In this document: one piece after another, positions 1-9,724 of the stretch
How positions within the stretch are numbered: the first letter of the stretch is position 1
Layout: every line of letters begins with the position of its first letter
DNA from: Planctomycetaceae bacterium
GTDB lineage: Bacteria; Planctomycetota; Planctomycetia; Pirellulales; Pirellulaceae
Direction: 5' to 3'
Assembly (NCBI GenBank): GCA_027487375.1
Contig: JAIYDQ010000006.1
Span: 1-34,571, forward strand
DNA: 34,571 bases
Notes under the pieces: model-generated
Told to the model about the DNA's origin: nothing
The model's input: the letters and a program-made list of their open reading frames with translations, nothing else
The model's database searches: none
Translations under genes and position numbers: made by a program

Positions 1-24
1 ACACTTTCTGTACTAACGCATTTG

Positions 25-3000
25 TCAGTCGTTTTTGTTCGTCGATTTGAAATACTCGGGCGCAATCTTTCTCAGATGCTGAGCGACTTTATCGACCGCA
101 AACAATATCTGTTGGTTCGTGTGGGTCGAGTTGATGAAGAATCGAAGTCTTGTCGCAGACTCTTCCACTGCTGGGTAGAGAATGGGTTGAACGTTGACTC
201 CTGATTCAAACATTCGACGCGACAATTGCAACGCATGGAGTGAGTTACCGGTAATCACGGGTACGACTGCCGTATCACCGCTGCTGCCAGTGTTGAGGCC
301 GTGCTTCTTAGCTTCGGTCAAAAACAGTCTGGACGCTTCCTTTAGTCGAGTTACTCGCTCGGGATTCTCCTTCAACACTTTTAGCGATGCTATTGCAGCT
401 GCCGTATTTGGGGGCGACAGCCCGACGCTGAAGACAAACCCGGGAGTTGTGTACTTGAGATATTCAATAAGCGACTTTCTACCAGCGATATAGCCGCCAC
501 AGGATCCAAAGGATTTGCTCAGTGTACCCATCCAAATGTCGACGTCTCTTGGATCGACACCAAAGTGTTCGCCAATTCCGCGACCGGTCGCTCCCATCGT
601 TCCAATACTGTGGGCCTCGTCTACCATCAGCCAGCACTGATGCTTTTTCACGATTTCGATGAACTTCGGAAGATTTGGATAATCTCCGTCCATGCTGTAA
701 ACGCCTTCGATGATCACGAGAACACGTCGATAGTTAGAGCGTTGTTCTGTGAGAGCTTCGTCAAGAGCTTCCCAGTCGTTATGAGGGAATGGGCGTCTTC
801 TCGCACCAGACAGCATTGCTCCTTGCACGATACTATTGTGCGACAACGAATCGTGTAGGATTAAGTCAGGAGTATCCACGATATGACCAATGATTGTTTC
901 GTTGGTCGAATGCCCTCCGACCAGGACGATCGAATCATCGACTCCGATCCATTCAGCGATTCCCTTCTCAAGTTCGCGGTGAAGATCTTTTTCTCCACTT
1001 ACTAATCGCGACGCGGAGACGCTTGTTCCGTATTTGGCAACTGCGTCGATAACTGCTTGGCTTACTTCGGGGTCACCACTCATACCGAGGTAGTTGTAGC
1101 TTGCGAAGCTAATGTATTCTTTGCCATCGATTGTTGTCGTATCGCGAGTCAGACCTTGATGGACCGAGAAATAAGGATTCGGTACGCCCGTCATATCGAA
1201 TTGCATCATCGTTTGCTTGAGCCGACGATATTCCGGTAGTTGATCGAACTGGTATTCGTCAGGCGTAATCGTACGCGGGGCCTTCGGTGCATCGTCTTGT
1301 TCTGGCGCGAGATCCGAGATGACGCGATCTTTACCGAAAAGGCTTTCTAAAGCTTCTGCAATTTCTCGGATCGTTTCAATTTCTTGAAGCGTCTCTTCTG
1401 GTATTCGGCCTCCGAAAGCATTCTCGAGCGAGTGAGCAATCTGAAGTCGTTCTAAGCTATCGAGTCCTAAGTCGACGACAATGTTGGTGTCCAAGTCCAG
1501 TAACTTCGCTCGTTCTTGAGCGACCGCTTTGACGGCTCGTTTTACAATCTCAACAACATCGACGTCCGGGTCACGCGTCTTTTTCGCGATAACCGCGGTT
1601 GGTCGCGCGGTGGCTTTGGAAGGTCGACCGGCTAGCTGATCGACAGTTGCTGCGGCGATCATTGGGGCCGTTTGTGGTAGATCGTCTTCCCAGCTAACCC
1701 ATTTGGCGATCACACGGAGCGTGTCGTCTTTGAATCCTTGAAGACATGCGTGGCGTTGTATCTTGCCACTGGAGGTTTTCGGAAGTGATCCGCTTCGGAC
1801 AAGGATGACTGCATCTGGAGGTAGTTCGTGAACTTGAGTGACTGATTTTCGAATGGCTTGAATTACTGGTTCCCAATCATCTTCCAGGGAACGTTGCACC
1901 TCCAAAGCGATGATCAGTCGCTCACGGCCGTCGATATCATCAGAGAATGCTGCGGCAGCTGAAGACTGGATGGATTCGTGACATTCCTCGACTGTCTGTT
2001 CAATGTCTTGAGGGTAACGATTTACGCCACGGACAATAATCAGGTCCTTGACGCGACCAGCTACGAATAGTTGGCCGTCTTCGAAGAACCCAAGATCGCC
2101 CGTTCGCAAGAAAGGTCCCTGCCCATCCGCAGTCATCGCGTTAAACGTCTTCTCGGTGATATCAGGTTTTTCCCAATAGCCGGTTCCAGCGCTTGGGCTC
2201 TGAATCCAGATCTCACCGATCTGATCATCGGGCAGAATCGCGGATGTTTCCGTGTCGACGATTTCGACACGTTCATTTGGCGACGTTTGACCACAGCCAA
2301 CGAGTGCTCGCGAGTCAGGCGTGTTTCGTTCAACTGGTAGAACAACTCGAGCGGCAAGGTTACGTCCATCGAAGTGTCTTATCACGGGAACGTCTGCGTG
2401 AGGACCGGCTGTTACGATCAACGTGGTTTCCGCCATGCCATAGGTCGGAAGGTGTGACGAGTGCCGAAATCCAACCTTCTCAAACTTGCGGCTGAAGGCC
2501 TCGAGAGTACTCGCCCGTACCGGTTCAGCGCCATTAAATGCGACTCGCCACTTACTCAGATCAAGCCCCTTCATCTCCTCTTCTGTGACTTTATCAACGC
2601 AAAGCTGATAAGCAAAATTCGGTCCGCCTGACATGGTCACGTTGTACTTCGTGATGGCTCGAAGCCAACGCACCGGGCGTTGAAGAAAAGACATAGGGCT
2701 CATCAAAGCAAGTGGCAATCCCAAGAAAACAGGGCTCAGGATGCCGCCGACCAAGCCCATATCGTGGTAGGTAGGTAACCAGCTAGCGCCAATCTCGTCA
2801 TGTACCTGACCAAACAGGTAGGCGATCATCTCACAATTCCGCATGATGCACTCGTGCGTAAGGACGACACCCTTGGGCGTACCAGTAGATCCGGACGTGT
2901 ATTGCAAAACTGCAACATCTTCCGCGTCGATGGTGACTGGTGAAAACTGAATCGCCATCGATCGATCGACTCGGTCGCTTGAGATGAGCTTCATCGTCGA

Positions 3001-3465
3001 CATGTCTTCGCGAGTCGCATCGTCCTTCATGATCTGCGTGGCGGTGGTTTCCACAGTCAAACCAAATTTCGCAGCGCAGTCTTGCGCGATCCCTTGAATT
3101 CGCGACCCTTTTCGGTTGCGCCGTGGTGGGAATGCGGGGACTGCTGTGCAACCTGCATAAAGGCAACCGAAGAAACCAATGATGAAATCCAGTCCCGGCG
3201 GGTACATCAAAATTCCGCGATCACCTGGATTGGCTACTTTCAGAATCTCAACTGCCAAAGCGCGCGCAGCGTGATCCAGCTCGGCATAGCTAAGCGTTTC
3301 GTCTTGGTCCGTCTCTCCGTCGGTGAACCAGAACGCAGGGGACGTTGGCTGGACATTTGCCCAATGCCGCAAGCTATCCACCAGGTGCGTTCGCGGAAAG
3401 AACTTCGGATTCACCAGACTCAGGTCGAGTGGGCGGTGACGATTGTCAAGAACGTTGGCATTCAT
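25..3465 (-). CDS. Fusion protein: fatty-acyl-AMP ligase (FAAL) + acyl carrier protein + PLP-dependent alpha-oxoamine synthase (AONS/KBL/SPT-like)
   Basis: 1146-aa ORF. AMP-binding motif LQYTSGSTGTPKGVVLTHE and FAAL-like NRYPQDIE; ACP phosphopantetheine motif DLGLDSLERLQ (Ser ~670); AONS motifs YNYLGMSGDPEV, VDEAHSIGTMGATGRG and PLP-lysine motif TLSKSFGSCGGYI (Lys ~984). Confidence 0.93.
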   Translation of the reverse strand: MNANVLDNRHRPLDLSLVNPKFFPRTHLVDSLRHWANVQPTSPAFWFTDGETDQDETLSYAELDHAARALAVEILKVANPGDRGILMYPPGLDFIIGFFGCLYAGCTAVPAFPPRRNRKGSRIQGIAQDCAAKFGLTVETTATQIMKDDATREDMSTMKLISSDRVDRSMAIQFSPVTIDAEDVAVLQYTSGSTGTPKGVVLTHECIMRNCEMIAYLFGQVHDEIGASWLPTYHDMGLVGGILSPVFLGLPLALMSPMSFLQRPVRWLRAITKYNVTMSGGPNFAYQLCVDKVTEEEMKGLDLSKWRVAFNGAEPVRASTLEAFSRKFEKVGFRHSSHLPTYGMAETTLIVTAGPHADVPVIRHFDGRNLAARVVLPVERNTPDSRALVGCGQTSPNERVEIVDTETSAILPDDQIGEIWIQSPSAGTGYWEKPDITEKTFNAMTADGQGPFLRTGDLGFFEDGQLFVAGRVKDLIIVRGVNRYPQDIEQTVEECHESIQSSAAAAFSDDIDGRERLIIALEVQRSLEDDWEPVIQAIRKSVTQVHELPPDAVILVRSGSLPKTSSGKIQRHACLQGFKDDTLRVIAKWVSWEDDLPQTAPMIAAATVDQLAGRPSKATARPTAVIAKKTRDPDVDVVEIVKRAVKAVAQERAKLLDLDTNIVVDLGLDSLERLQIAHSLENAFGGRIPEETLQEIETIREIAEALESLFGKDRVISDLAPEQDDAPKAPRTITPDEYQFDQLPEYRRLKQTMMQFDMTGVPNPYFSVHQGLTRDTTTIDGKEYISFASYNYLGMSGDPEVSQAVIDAVAKYGTSVSASRLVSGEKDLHRELEKGIAEWIGVDDSIVLVGGHSTNETIIGHIVDTPDLILHDSLSHNSIVQGAMLSGARRRPFPHNDWEALDEALTEQRSNYRRVLVIIEGVYSMDGDYPNLPKFIEIVKKHQCWLMVDEAHSIGTMGATGRGIGEHFGVDPRDVDIWMGTLSKSFGSCGGYIAGRKSLIEYLKYTTPGFVFSVGLSPPNTAAAIASLKVLKENPERVTRLKEASRLFLTEAKKHGLNTGSSGDTAVVPVITGNSLHALQLSRRMFESGVNVQPILYPAVEESATRLRFFINSTHTNQQILFAVDKVAQHLRKIAPEYFKSTNKND

Positions 3466-3830
3466 GTGCTAGTAGAGCGCCGAAGCGACGGTCCAACAGT
3501 AAGAAAATGTAACAATAAGGCGTAATATTCTTTGCAACTTAACAAATTTAGCTAACCAAACCAGTCGAAAGGACTGATCCGCACCTCAGTATAGCCAAAT
3601 ACCAAGTCCACTATTCGCCTACGTATTCAGTGTATCGGTCGCTACCGACGGCACAGCCCCCACGGTCTCTCTACAGAGGAACATTTAGGATAACCGGATT
3701 AGATTCCATTTCCGACCGCTGACTGCGGATTTTCAGGCTTTCGCCCATCGTCCGGTAATGCGAACCCAAGGGACAACCCATACAAAAATATCTTTAGCAC
3801 AATTCACCCCCAGTTTCCCCGGTAAGGGAT

Positions 3831-3859
3831 TTGTGGCAAACGGGTTACTACACTACAAT
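3831..3859 (+). promoter_or_regulatory. Candidate sigma70-type promoter upstream of hpf (TTGTGG-N17-TACAAT)
   Basis: TTGTGG at 3831-3836 and TACAAT at 3854-3859, 17-bp spacer, ~46 nt before the probable GTG start of hpf at 3905. Motif match by eye only. Confidence 0.4.
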
Positions 3860-3904
3860 TCGCACATCGCTAACATCGATTCCCCTCTACAGCGGAGTTT
3901 TTCT

Positions 3905-4237
3905 GTGCAAGTCAACGTATCAGCCCGTCACGGCCACCTAAAACAAGAAGACCAATTGCTGATTACGGAAAAGGCAGAGAAAGTCCGGAAGTTTTACGAC
4001 AGAATCAATTCGATAGCGGTCGTTGTAGATATGGAACATGCAGAAAAGCCGCATGTGGAAGTCAACGTGTCCGCTGAAGGGACCGAAGACTTCGTTTCCA
4101 CAGCAACGGCCCCAACCGTATTGGCGGCGTTAGATGCTGCAATCCACAAGGTGGAACAGCAAGTTCGAAAGCACAAAGACAAAGTGACCGAACACAAGGG
4201 TGTCGGCCTTAAACACTCTGGTGAAGTCCAAGAGTGA
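3905..4237 (+). CDS. hpf: Ribosome hibernation-promoting factor, short HPF/RaiA (S30AE) family
   Basis: Protein VQVNVSARHGHLKQEDQLLITEKAEKVRKFYDRINSIAVVVDMEH...; S30AE-like. The supplied ORF starts at 3758, but homology begins at GTG 3905, preceded by a purine-rich AGCGGAG. Confidence 0.82.
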   Translation: MQVNVSARHGHLKQEDQLLITEKAEKVRKFYDRINSIAVVVDMEHAEKPHVEVNVSAEGTEDFVSTATAPTVLAALDAAIHKVEQQVRKHKDKVTEHKGVGLKHSGEVQE

Positions 4238-4269
4238 TAGTTCGATCGTCTTATTTTTTTGGTTAATCA

Positions 4270-4746
4270 ATGAAGTTCTCTGATTTTATAGCTCCCCAAG
4301 CTCTGCTTCCCGTTCTGGGTTCTACTACTAAAGAGAGTGTTATCGGCGAATTAGTCGACGCGCTCGTGTCCTCTGGAGACGTTCAAGCCAGTGATCGCGA
4401 CGATATAATTCGCGCAATCATGAAACGCGAAGAACTCGGGAGTACCGGGATTGGCCGAGGCGTCGCTGTTCCACACACCAAGCACGTGGGCGTGGGAAAA
4501 CTGGTCGGTACCGTGGGTGTCAGCCAGGAAGGGATCGACTTCGATAGCCTTGATGGGCATAAAGCCGAGCTGTTCTTCTTGCTCGTATCTCCTCCAGATC
4601 GTCCAGGTGACCATCTTCGAGCACTTGAAAACATCTCGCGACAGTTGAGAAACGACACATTTTGCCGTTTCTTGAAGCAGTCCAAAACGGGCGATGATAT
4701 CACTCAGCTCCTGAAAGAAGCTGATGACAATCATTTTGGTTCCTAA
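4270..4746 (+). CDS. ptsN: PTS EIIA (PtsN/fructose-type EIIA domain) protein
   Basis: 158 aa; active-site motif GRGVAVPHTKH, then LDGHKAELFFLLVSPPDRPGDHLRALENISR, typical of EIIA-Ntr/Fru. Confidence 0.88.
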   Translation: MKFSDFIAPQALLPVLGSTTKESVIGELVDALVSSGDVQASDRDDIIRAIMKREELGSTGIGRGVAVPHTKHVGVGKLVGTVGVSQEGIDFDSLDGHKAELFFLLVSPPDRPGDHLRALENISRQLRNDTFCRFLKQSKTGDDITQLLKEADDNHFGS

Positions 4747-4799
4747 AATTCCAATCCTGCTCCTTCGCGTTCACCGCCTCGGAGCCTGGAAAATCGATC

Positions 4800-5084
4800 A
4801 TGAGCCAATTTTTATCAACAGCGACCGTGGTCGTACGCAACCCGCAAGGCTTGCACATGCGGCCTGCGAACCTGTTGGTTACAGCGGCGGGTAAGTTCAC
4901 CAGCAATGTAACCATCGTTCGCGAAGGCCAGGCTGTCGATTGCAAAAGTATCCTCGGTATACTTACTCTGGGTGCCGTCCAAGGTAGTCAACTTGACTTG
5001 CGCGCTGAAGGTCCAGATGCTGACTCGGCAATCGAAACTATTGTCGACCTATTTCAACGTGGATTTGACGAACCCACGGAGTAG
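4800..5084 (+). CDS. ptsH: Phosphocarrier protein HPr
   Basis: 94 aa; His motif NPQGLHMRPANL and Ser motif CKSILGILTLGA. Confidence 0.92.
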   Translation: MSQFLSTATVVVRNPQGLHMRPANLLVTAAGKFTSNVTIVREGQAVDCKSILGILTLGAVQGSQLDLRAEGPDADSAIETIVDLFQRGFDEPTE

Positions 5085-5134
5085 GTCGTTTCCCCTTTCC
5101 GCTAACCCCTTGCACAAAGTAATCGAAAACCAGC

Positions 5135-6883
5135 ATGCTGGAATTGCAGGGCATTGCGGTATCTCCGGGAGTTGCGATTGGGCAAGCTCTGGTCTTTGAC
5201 CGCGAAGGTTATCAAATCTCGCGGAGCCGAGCCGCTACCGTCGACGCCAATCAAGAATGGCTTCGTCTGAAATCCGCAATCGATTCTGCTGCGGCCAAAT
5301 TAGAAGCTTCCGCTCAAATAACAGCCGATAAACTCGGAGCTCGATTGGGCGGGATTTTTTCGGCTCAGCTTCAAATGCTTCTTGACCGGCGATTGCACGA
5401 TGAGCTGGAGCAATTGATCCAAAAGCAAAGTTATTCTGCTGAGTTTGCAGTGAGCGAGGTTTTGAATGGCTACGCTGCAGCATTTCGCAGAGCCGGATCC
5501 AGCTTTCTTGCAGAACGCGCAGCCGACATTCGCGATATCGAACGCCTTCTTTTGGAAGGACTAACCGGCGTACCGACGCAAACTCTTCGGGAGATCACTA
5601 ACCCCGCAATCATCGCCAGTCATGACCTGACTCCCGGCGAAACTGCGGTTCTTGATCCGCGAAAAATACTTGGCTTGTGCACCGAAACCGGAGGCCCTGG
5701 TGGCCATACTGCGATCGTTGCACGAGGGCTTGAGATCCCTGCTGTGGTTGGAATTGGACCGTTTTTGCATCTATTGCGCGCGGACGATTCAATCATCGTG
5801 GATGGTCATCTGGGACGAGTTATTATCAATCCAGATGACGATACGCGTGAACGTTACTTGGCTCGCCGCGAACATCGCCAGTCGATAGCTCGTGAATTAA
5901 CCGAACTTCGTGACCTTCCCGCGTGCACCAGTGACGGCATTCGGGTGGAGTTGATGGCGAACATTGAATTCCCCACCGAAGGCCAATCTTGCTTGGACCG
6001 CGGGGCTGATGGAGTGGGACTCTATCGAACCGAATTTCTCTATCTTGGAAGCGAAGCAGATCCAAGTGAAGAGGACCATTTTCAAGCATATGTTCAAGTC
6101 GTCCGTGACATGGGTGGAAAGCCAGTCGTGATGCGGACGCTCGATCTCGGAGCAGATAAAATGGGGATGACTCCCTATGCTCATCAGGAAAACAATCCGT
6201 TCCTGGGATTACGAAGTATCCGACTGTCGCTACGTAATCCAGCTCTGTTTCGAACGCAAATCCGAGCGATGCTGAGAGCTGCCTCGGAAGGAGACATTCG
6301 GATTATGTTTCCAATGATCACGACTTTGGATGAACTGCGTACCGCGCGATTTCTCCTTAGAAGTGTTGCAGAGGACCTTCGCGAAGAAGGTCATGTCGTG
6401 CGAAACGACATTCCAATCGGCATGATGGTCGAAGTCCCAGCGGCCGTCGTTATGCTCGATCGATTCATTGCAGAAGTCGACTTCGTTAGTATTGGTACAA
6501 ACGATTTGACTCAGTACGCGCTCGCCGTAGACCGAGGCAATGAAGCAGTTGCCGACCTCTACCAAGCGTGCGATCCAGCGGTTCTCCGACTTATTCAAAA
6601 AACTTGGGAAATTGCAACCCAGCATCAAGTTTCAACCAGTGTCTGTGGAGAAATGAGTAACCATCCAGCCCTCGCACTACTTCTGGTAGGCATGGGCATT
6701 CGTGTACTCAGCGTCGCCCCTTCTGCGATTCCTGTCCTCAAGAAAGCAATTCGCTCCGTCACCATCGGTCAATGTCAAGCGATGGCATGGCGGGCAATGC
6801 GTCTGGATACAGCCAAAGAAGTCGATGCGTTCCTCCAAAATCAACTTGCCGGTTTAGTCCCCGAGATGGTTCTCCAGGCCTAA
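5135..6883 (+). CDS. ptsI: Phosphoenolpyruvate-protein phosphotransferase (PTS enzyme I)
   Basis: 582 aa; phospho-His region TETGGPGGHTAIVARGLEIPAVVG; PEP-binding GADGVGLYRTEFLYL, DFVSIGTNDLTQYALAVDRGN and SVCGEMSNHP motifs. Confidence 0.95.
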   Translation: MLELQGIAVSPGVAIGQALVFDREGYQISRSRAATVDANQEWLRLKSAIDSAAAKLEASAQITADKLGARLGGIFSAQLQMLLDRRLHDELEQLIQKQSYSAEFAVSEVLNGYAAAFRRAGSSFLAERAADIRDIERLLLEGLTGVPTQTLREITNPAIIASHDLTPGETAVLDPRKILGLCTETGGPGGHTAIVARGLEIPAVVGIGPFLHLLRADDSIIVDGHLGRVIINPDDDTRERYLARREHRQSIARELTELRDLPACTSDGIRVELMANIEFPTEGQSCLDRGADGVGLYRTEFLYLGSEADPSEEDHFQAYVQVVRDMGGKPVVMRTLDLGADKMGMTPYAHQENNPFLGLRSIRLSLRNPALFRTQIRAMLRAASEGDIRIMFPMITTLDELRTARFLLRSVAEDLREEGHVVRNDIPIGMMVEVPAAVVMLDRFIAEVDFVSIGTNDLTQYALAVDRGNEAVADLYQACDPAVLRLIQKTWEIATQHQVSTSVCGEMSNHPALALLLVGMGIRVLSVAPSAIPVLKKAIRSVTIGQCQAMAWRAMRLDTAKEVDAFLQNQLAGLVPEMVLQA

Positions 6884-6930
6884 GCTCAGCGCAACTCCAA
6901 AACAATTAACAAGGACAATTTTTACGTATC

Positions 6931-8619
6931 ATGAAGAAGGAAATGCTTATCAACGTATCGCAATCCGAAGAATGTCGGATCGCGCTACTGGAGGATGGAC
7001 AGCTCGAAGAGCTCTACACCGAACGATCCAGTCAAAACAACTGGGTCGGCAATATCTACAAAGGCAAAATCGTCAACATCGAGCCTAGTATCCAAGCCGC
7101 ATTCGTCGACTTTGGCGTCGGACGAAATGGCTTCCTCCACATCAGTGACGTCGAACCACAATACTTTCGACAAGGTGGATATGACCCTGCGGACATCATG
7201 GACGATTCCCGCAACGACTTGGATGACGATTCCAACGATGAAGAAGGGAGTGATCGAAACGGCGACGAACAAGATGACGATAGCGATTCGCCTCGCAATA
7301 AAAAGCCAGGCGGACGGGATGAAGGGCGTGGACGCGGGCACGGCAAGGGGCAACTGAAAAGTGGTCGCCCTCGCTTCAAGCCACCAATTCAAGAAGTCTT
7401 CAAGCGCGGCGATGAAGTTCTAATCCAAGTCATCAAAGAAGGAATTGGAACCAAAGGTCCAACCCTTTCAACATACATATCCATTCCTGGTCGCTACTTG
7501 GTATTGATGCCCGCCCTTGGACGAGTCGGTGTGTCGAGAAAAATCGAAGATGACGATGCGCGCAGAAGACTTCGCCGAGCAATGCTGGAACTGAATCCAC
7601 CTAAAGGTGTCGGATTTATTGTGCGAACAGCTGGCCAAGAACGAAGCAAGAAAGAACTCGCTCGCGATGTGACTTACTTGCTTCGGCTTTGGAAAGTCAT
7701 TGTCAAGCGTATCGAAAAGAATGCTGCACCATGTGACATCTACGAAGAGAGCGACATGCTCATTCGAACAATCCGCGATACTTTCACCGAAGACATCGAT
7801 CGAATCATCGTCGACCAAGAAGAGGCTCACACACGAGCCAAAGAGTTCTTGGAAATGGTCATGCCGCGCTTTGTCGATCGCTTGGAACACTACGATGGAC
7901 GCGAACCCTTGTTCCACAAATATAAGCTCGAGCAAGAGATCGCTCGCATCCATCAACGTGTCGTTCCTCTTCGCACCGGCGGTTCGATTGTCATCGATCA
8001 AACCGAGGCGTTGGTCGCCATCGATGTTAACAGCGGTAACTTCCGCGGCGATAGCTCGGCCGAAGAAAACGCATTCCAAATGAACGTTCATGCAGCCAAA
8101 GAAATTGCGCGTCAACTTCGCTTGCGAGATCTCGGCGGCGTGATCGTGAACGACTTTATTGATATGCATAAAGACAGCCATCGTCGAAAAGTCGAGAAGA
8201 CGCTCGCCGATGCAATGCGACGTGATCGCGCAAAGACGAAAATTTTACGAACCAGCCCTTTTGGGCTCATCGAAATGACTCGTCAAAGGATCCGACCAAG
8301 CTTCAAGAAAAGCGTCTACGAAGACTGCCCGTGCTGCAAAGGCCGCGCACTTGTGAAGACACCTGAAAGTATGTCACTTGAAGTATCACGACTGATCATG
8401 CTCGCATGCGAAATTCCGCAAGTCAGCAAAGTATCCGTTCGTGTCCATGAGAACGTCGCCGCCTATCTCAATAACAAGAAACGCCGTGAGCTAATCCAGA
8501 TGGAAGAGTTAACCGGTGTCAGCTTGTTGATTCTCGGCAGCGATGCGCTCTATCCAGAACATTGTGAACTCGAGTGTCGCGATAAAGATAACAGCTTGAT
8601 TCCAATCAACGTTTCGTAA
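6931..8619 (+). CDS. rng: Ribonuclease E/G family protein
   Basis: 562 aa; S1-like N terminus (WVGNIYKGKIVNIEPSIQAAFVDFGVGRNGFLHISDV), catalytic region GGSIVIDQTEALVAIDVNSGNF and IVNDFIDM, EMTRQRIRPSF, Zn-link-like CPCCKGRA. Confidence 0.94.
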   Translation: MKKEMLINVSQSEECRIALLEDGQLEELYTERSSQNNWVGNIYKGKIVNIEPSIQAAFVDFGVGRNGFLHISDVEPQYFRQGGYDPADIMDDSRNDLDDDSNDEEGSDRNGDEQDDDSDSPRNKKPGGRDEGRGRGHGKGQLKSGRPRFKPPIQEVFKRGDEVLIQVIKEGIGTKGPTLSTYISIPGRYLVLMPALGRVGVSRKIEDDDARRRLRRAMLELNPPKGVGFIVRTAGQERSKKELARDVTYLLRLWKVIVKRIEKNAAPCDIYEESDMLIRTIRDTFTEDIDRIIVDQEEAHTRAKEFLEMVMPRFVDRLEHYDGREPLFHKYKLEQEIARIHQRVVPLRTGGSIVIDQTEALVAIDVNSGNFRGDSSAEENAFQMNVHAAKEIARQLRLRDLGGVIVNDFIDMHKDSHRRKVEKTLADAMRRDRAKTKILRTSPFGLIEMTRQRIRPSFKKSVYEDCPCCKGRALVKTPESMSLEVSRLIMLACEIPQVSKVSVRVHENVAAYLNNKKRRELIQMEELTGVSLLILGSDALYPEHCELECRDKDNSLIPINVS

Positions 8620-8909
8620 AAGAAAGCCAGCTTTAAATCGCGCGGGCGATCGATAACGGTTTTTGATTTCAATCTTGCTTGTATTCGATGAATTGGTGGA
8701 CGTACTTCTGTCCGGTGCGATGATTTAAATCGGATGGGAGTACGAGTGCAGCCAAAGAACGTTTCGTCGATCGACCGCCAACATACTGTAGGTTGGTGTC
8801 GAGTGACCGGCAAGTGGTCTGATCCCGTAACGATTCACTTCAATCATCAATTTCTCCGTACTGTGTACGCCAGCGTTGAGAAGTTGCGTCGTAGATATCA
8901 AAGCTCTGC

Positions 8910-9686
8910 TCATCGGATAAACATACGACGATAAATTAAGTGCCAAACGTCGATCTCTGATAAGCTACCTTTGGGAGAGTGGGACGTCACATCCCACTCG
9001 CAAAACTGACGGAGCATTTTGAGGAACTGTTCGCCTGATTCAAAAGTTTGTTCGCTTGGATAATCACCGTAGTCAGAACGCACATACCGACCATTTTTCC
9101 AGTAGATATTCGTGCCTCCCTCTTTATGCGAACTTCGAAACGAGGCGCCTCGTTTCATTCCATCAACGATGGCATGTTGAATTGCGTCAACAGATTTTAA
9201 TTGCTGTTCTTCGTTGAGCGCTTCATCGCATCGCTTGTGGTAAAGCTGCGGTGATCCTCCGGTAACGAGCTCTCGATTTGTTGCAGAAAACTCTTGCGTC
9301 CAAAGCCGAAACCAACTTTCTGATGACTTACGATGATACTCGGCGTAGGCGGAGTCTTGTCCTGTCCACGATACGTCCATCTGCAATGAATAACTATTCA
9401 ATGCAGGAAATGCATCTTCAAAAGTAAGCATGAATCTATAATTTGCACCCAGTACAGTCGCATTTCCAAGAAATCGCAATTTTTTATCATCCTTAGCCAC
9501 CGCGGCGAACGTTCCATCAACCACCGCTGGAGTAAAAATCACTCGAATATCTCGTTCAAGCAGTGACTTTACCTTATGGGGAGGACGAGAATCGCAGAAA
9601 TACAGAAGGTATGCCGCATGAGTCGCGGACTCCTCGGGATGGTTTTCCGATGATGGTAGTGATGATGAATCGATCGTCTGCTCCAA
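8910..9686 (-). CDS. Hypothetical protein
   Basis: 258-aa ORF, same strand and 38 bp downstream of the next hypothetical ORF; no family recognised. Confidence 0.6.
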   Translation of the reverse strand: MEQTIDSSSLPSSENHPEESATHAAYLLYFCDSRPPHKVKSLLERDIRVIFTPAVVDGTFAAVAKDDKKLRFLGNATVLGANYRFMLTFEDAFPALNSYSLQMDVSWTGQDSAYAEYHRKSSESWFRLWTQEFSATNRELVTGGSPQLYHKRCDEALNEEQQLKSVDAIQHAIVDGMKRGASFRSSHKEGGTNIYWKNGRYVRSDYGDYPSEQTFESGEQFLKMLRQFCEWDVTSHSPKGSLSEIDVWHLIYRRMFIR

Positions 9687-9724
9687 TCCTTAAAAGATGC
9701 CAATACATAGATTGAAATCAAGTC

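Noticed and set aside
3834-3849. Sigma54-like TGGCAA-N5-TTACT upstream of hpf/ptsN
   Set aside because: Mismatches at key -24/-12 positions, and it overlaps a better sigma70-type match.
7468-8181. 237-aa minus-strand ORF opposite the RNase E/G gene
   Set aside because: Fully antisense to a strongly supported conserved CDS; translation resembles no family; likely a by-product of codon bias.
8619-8660. AAAGC-CA-GCTTT and ATCGC/GCGAT mini-stems after RNase E/G
   Set aside because: Loop too short or stem too weak, with no T tract; not a convincing terminator.
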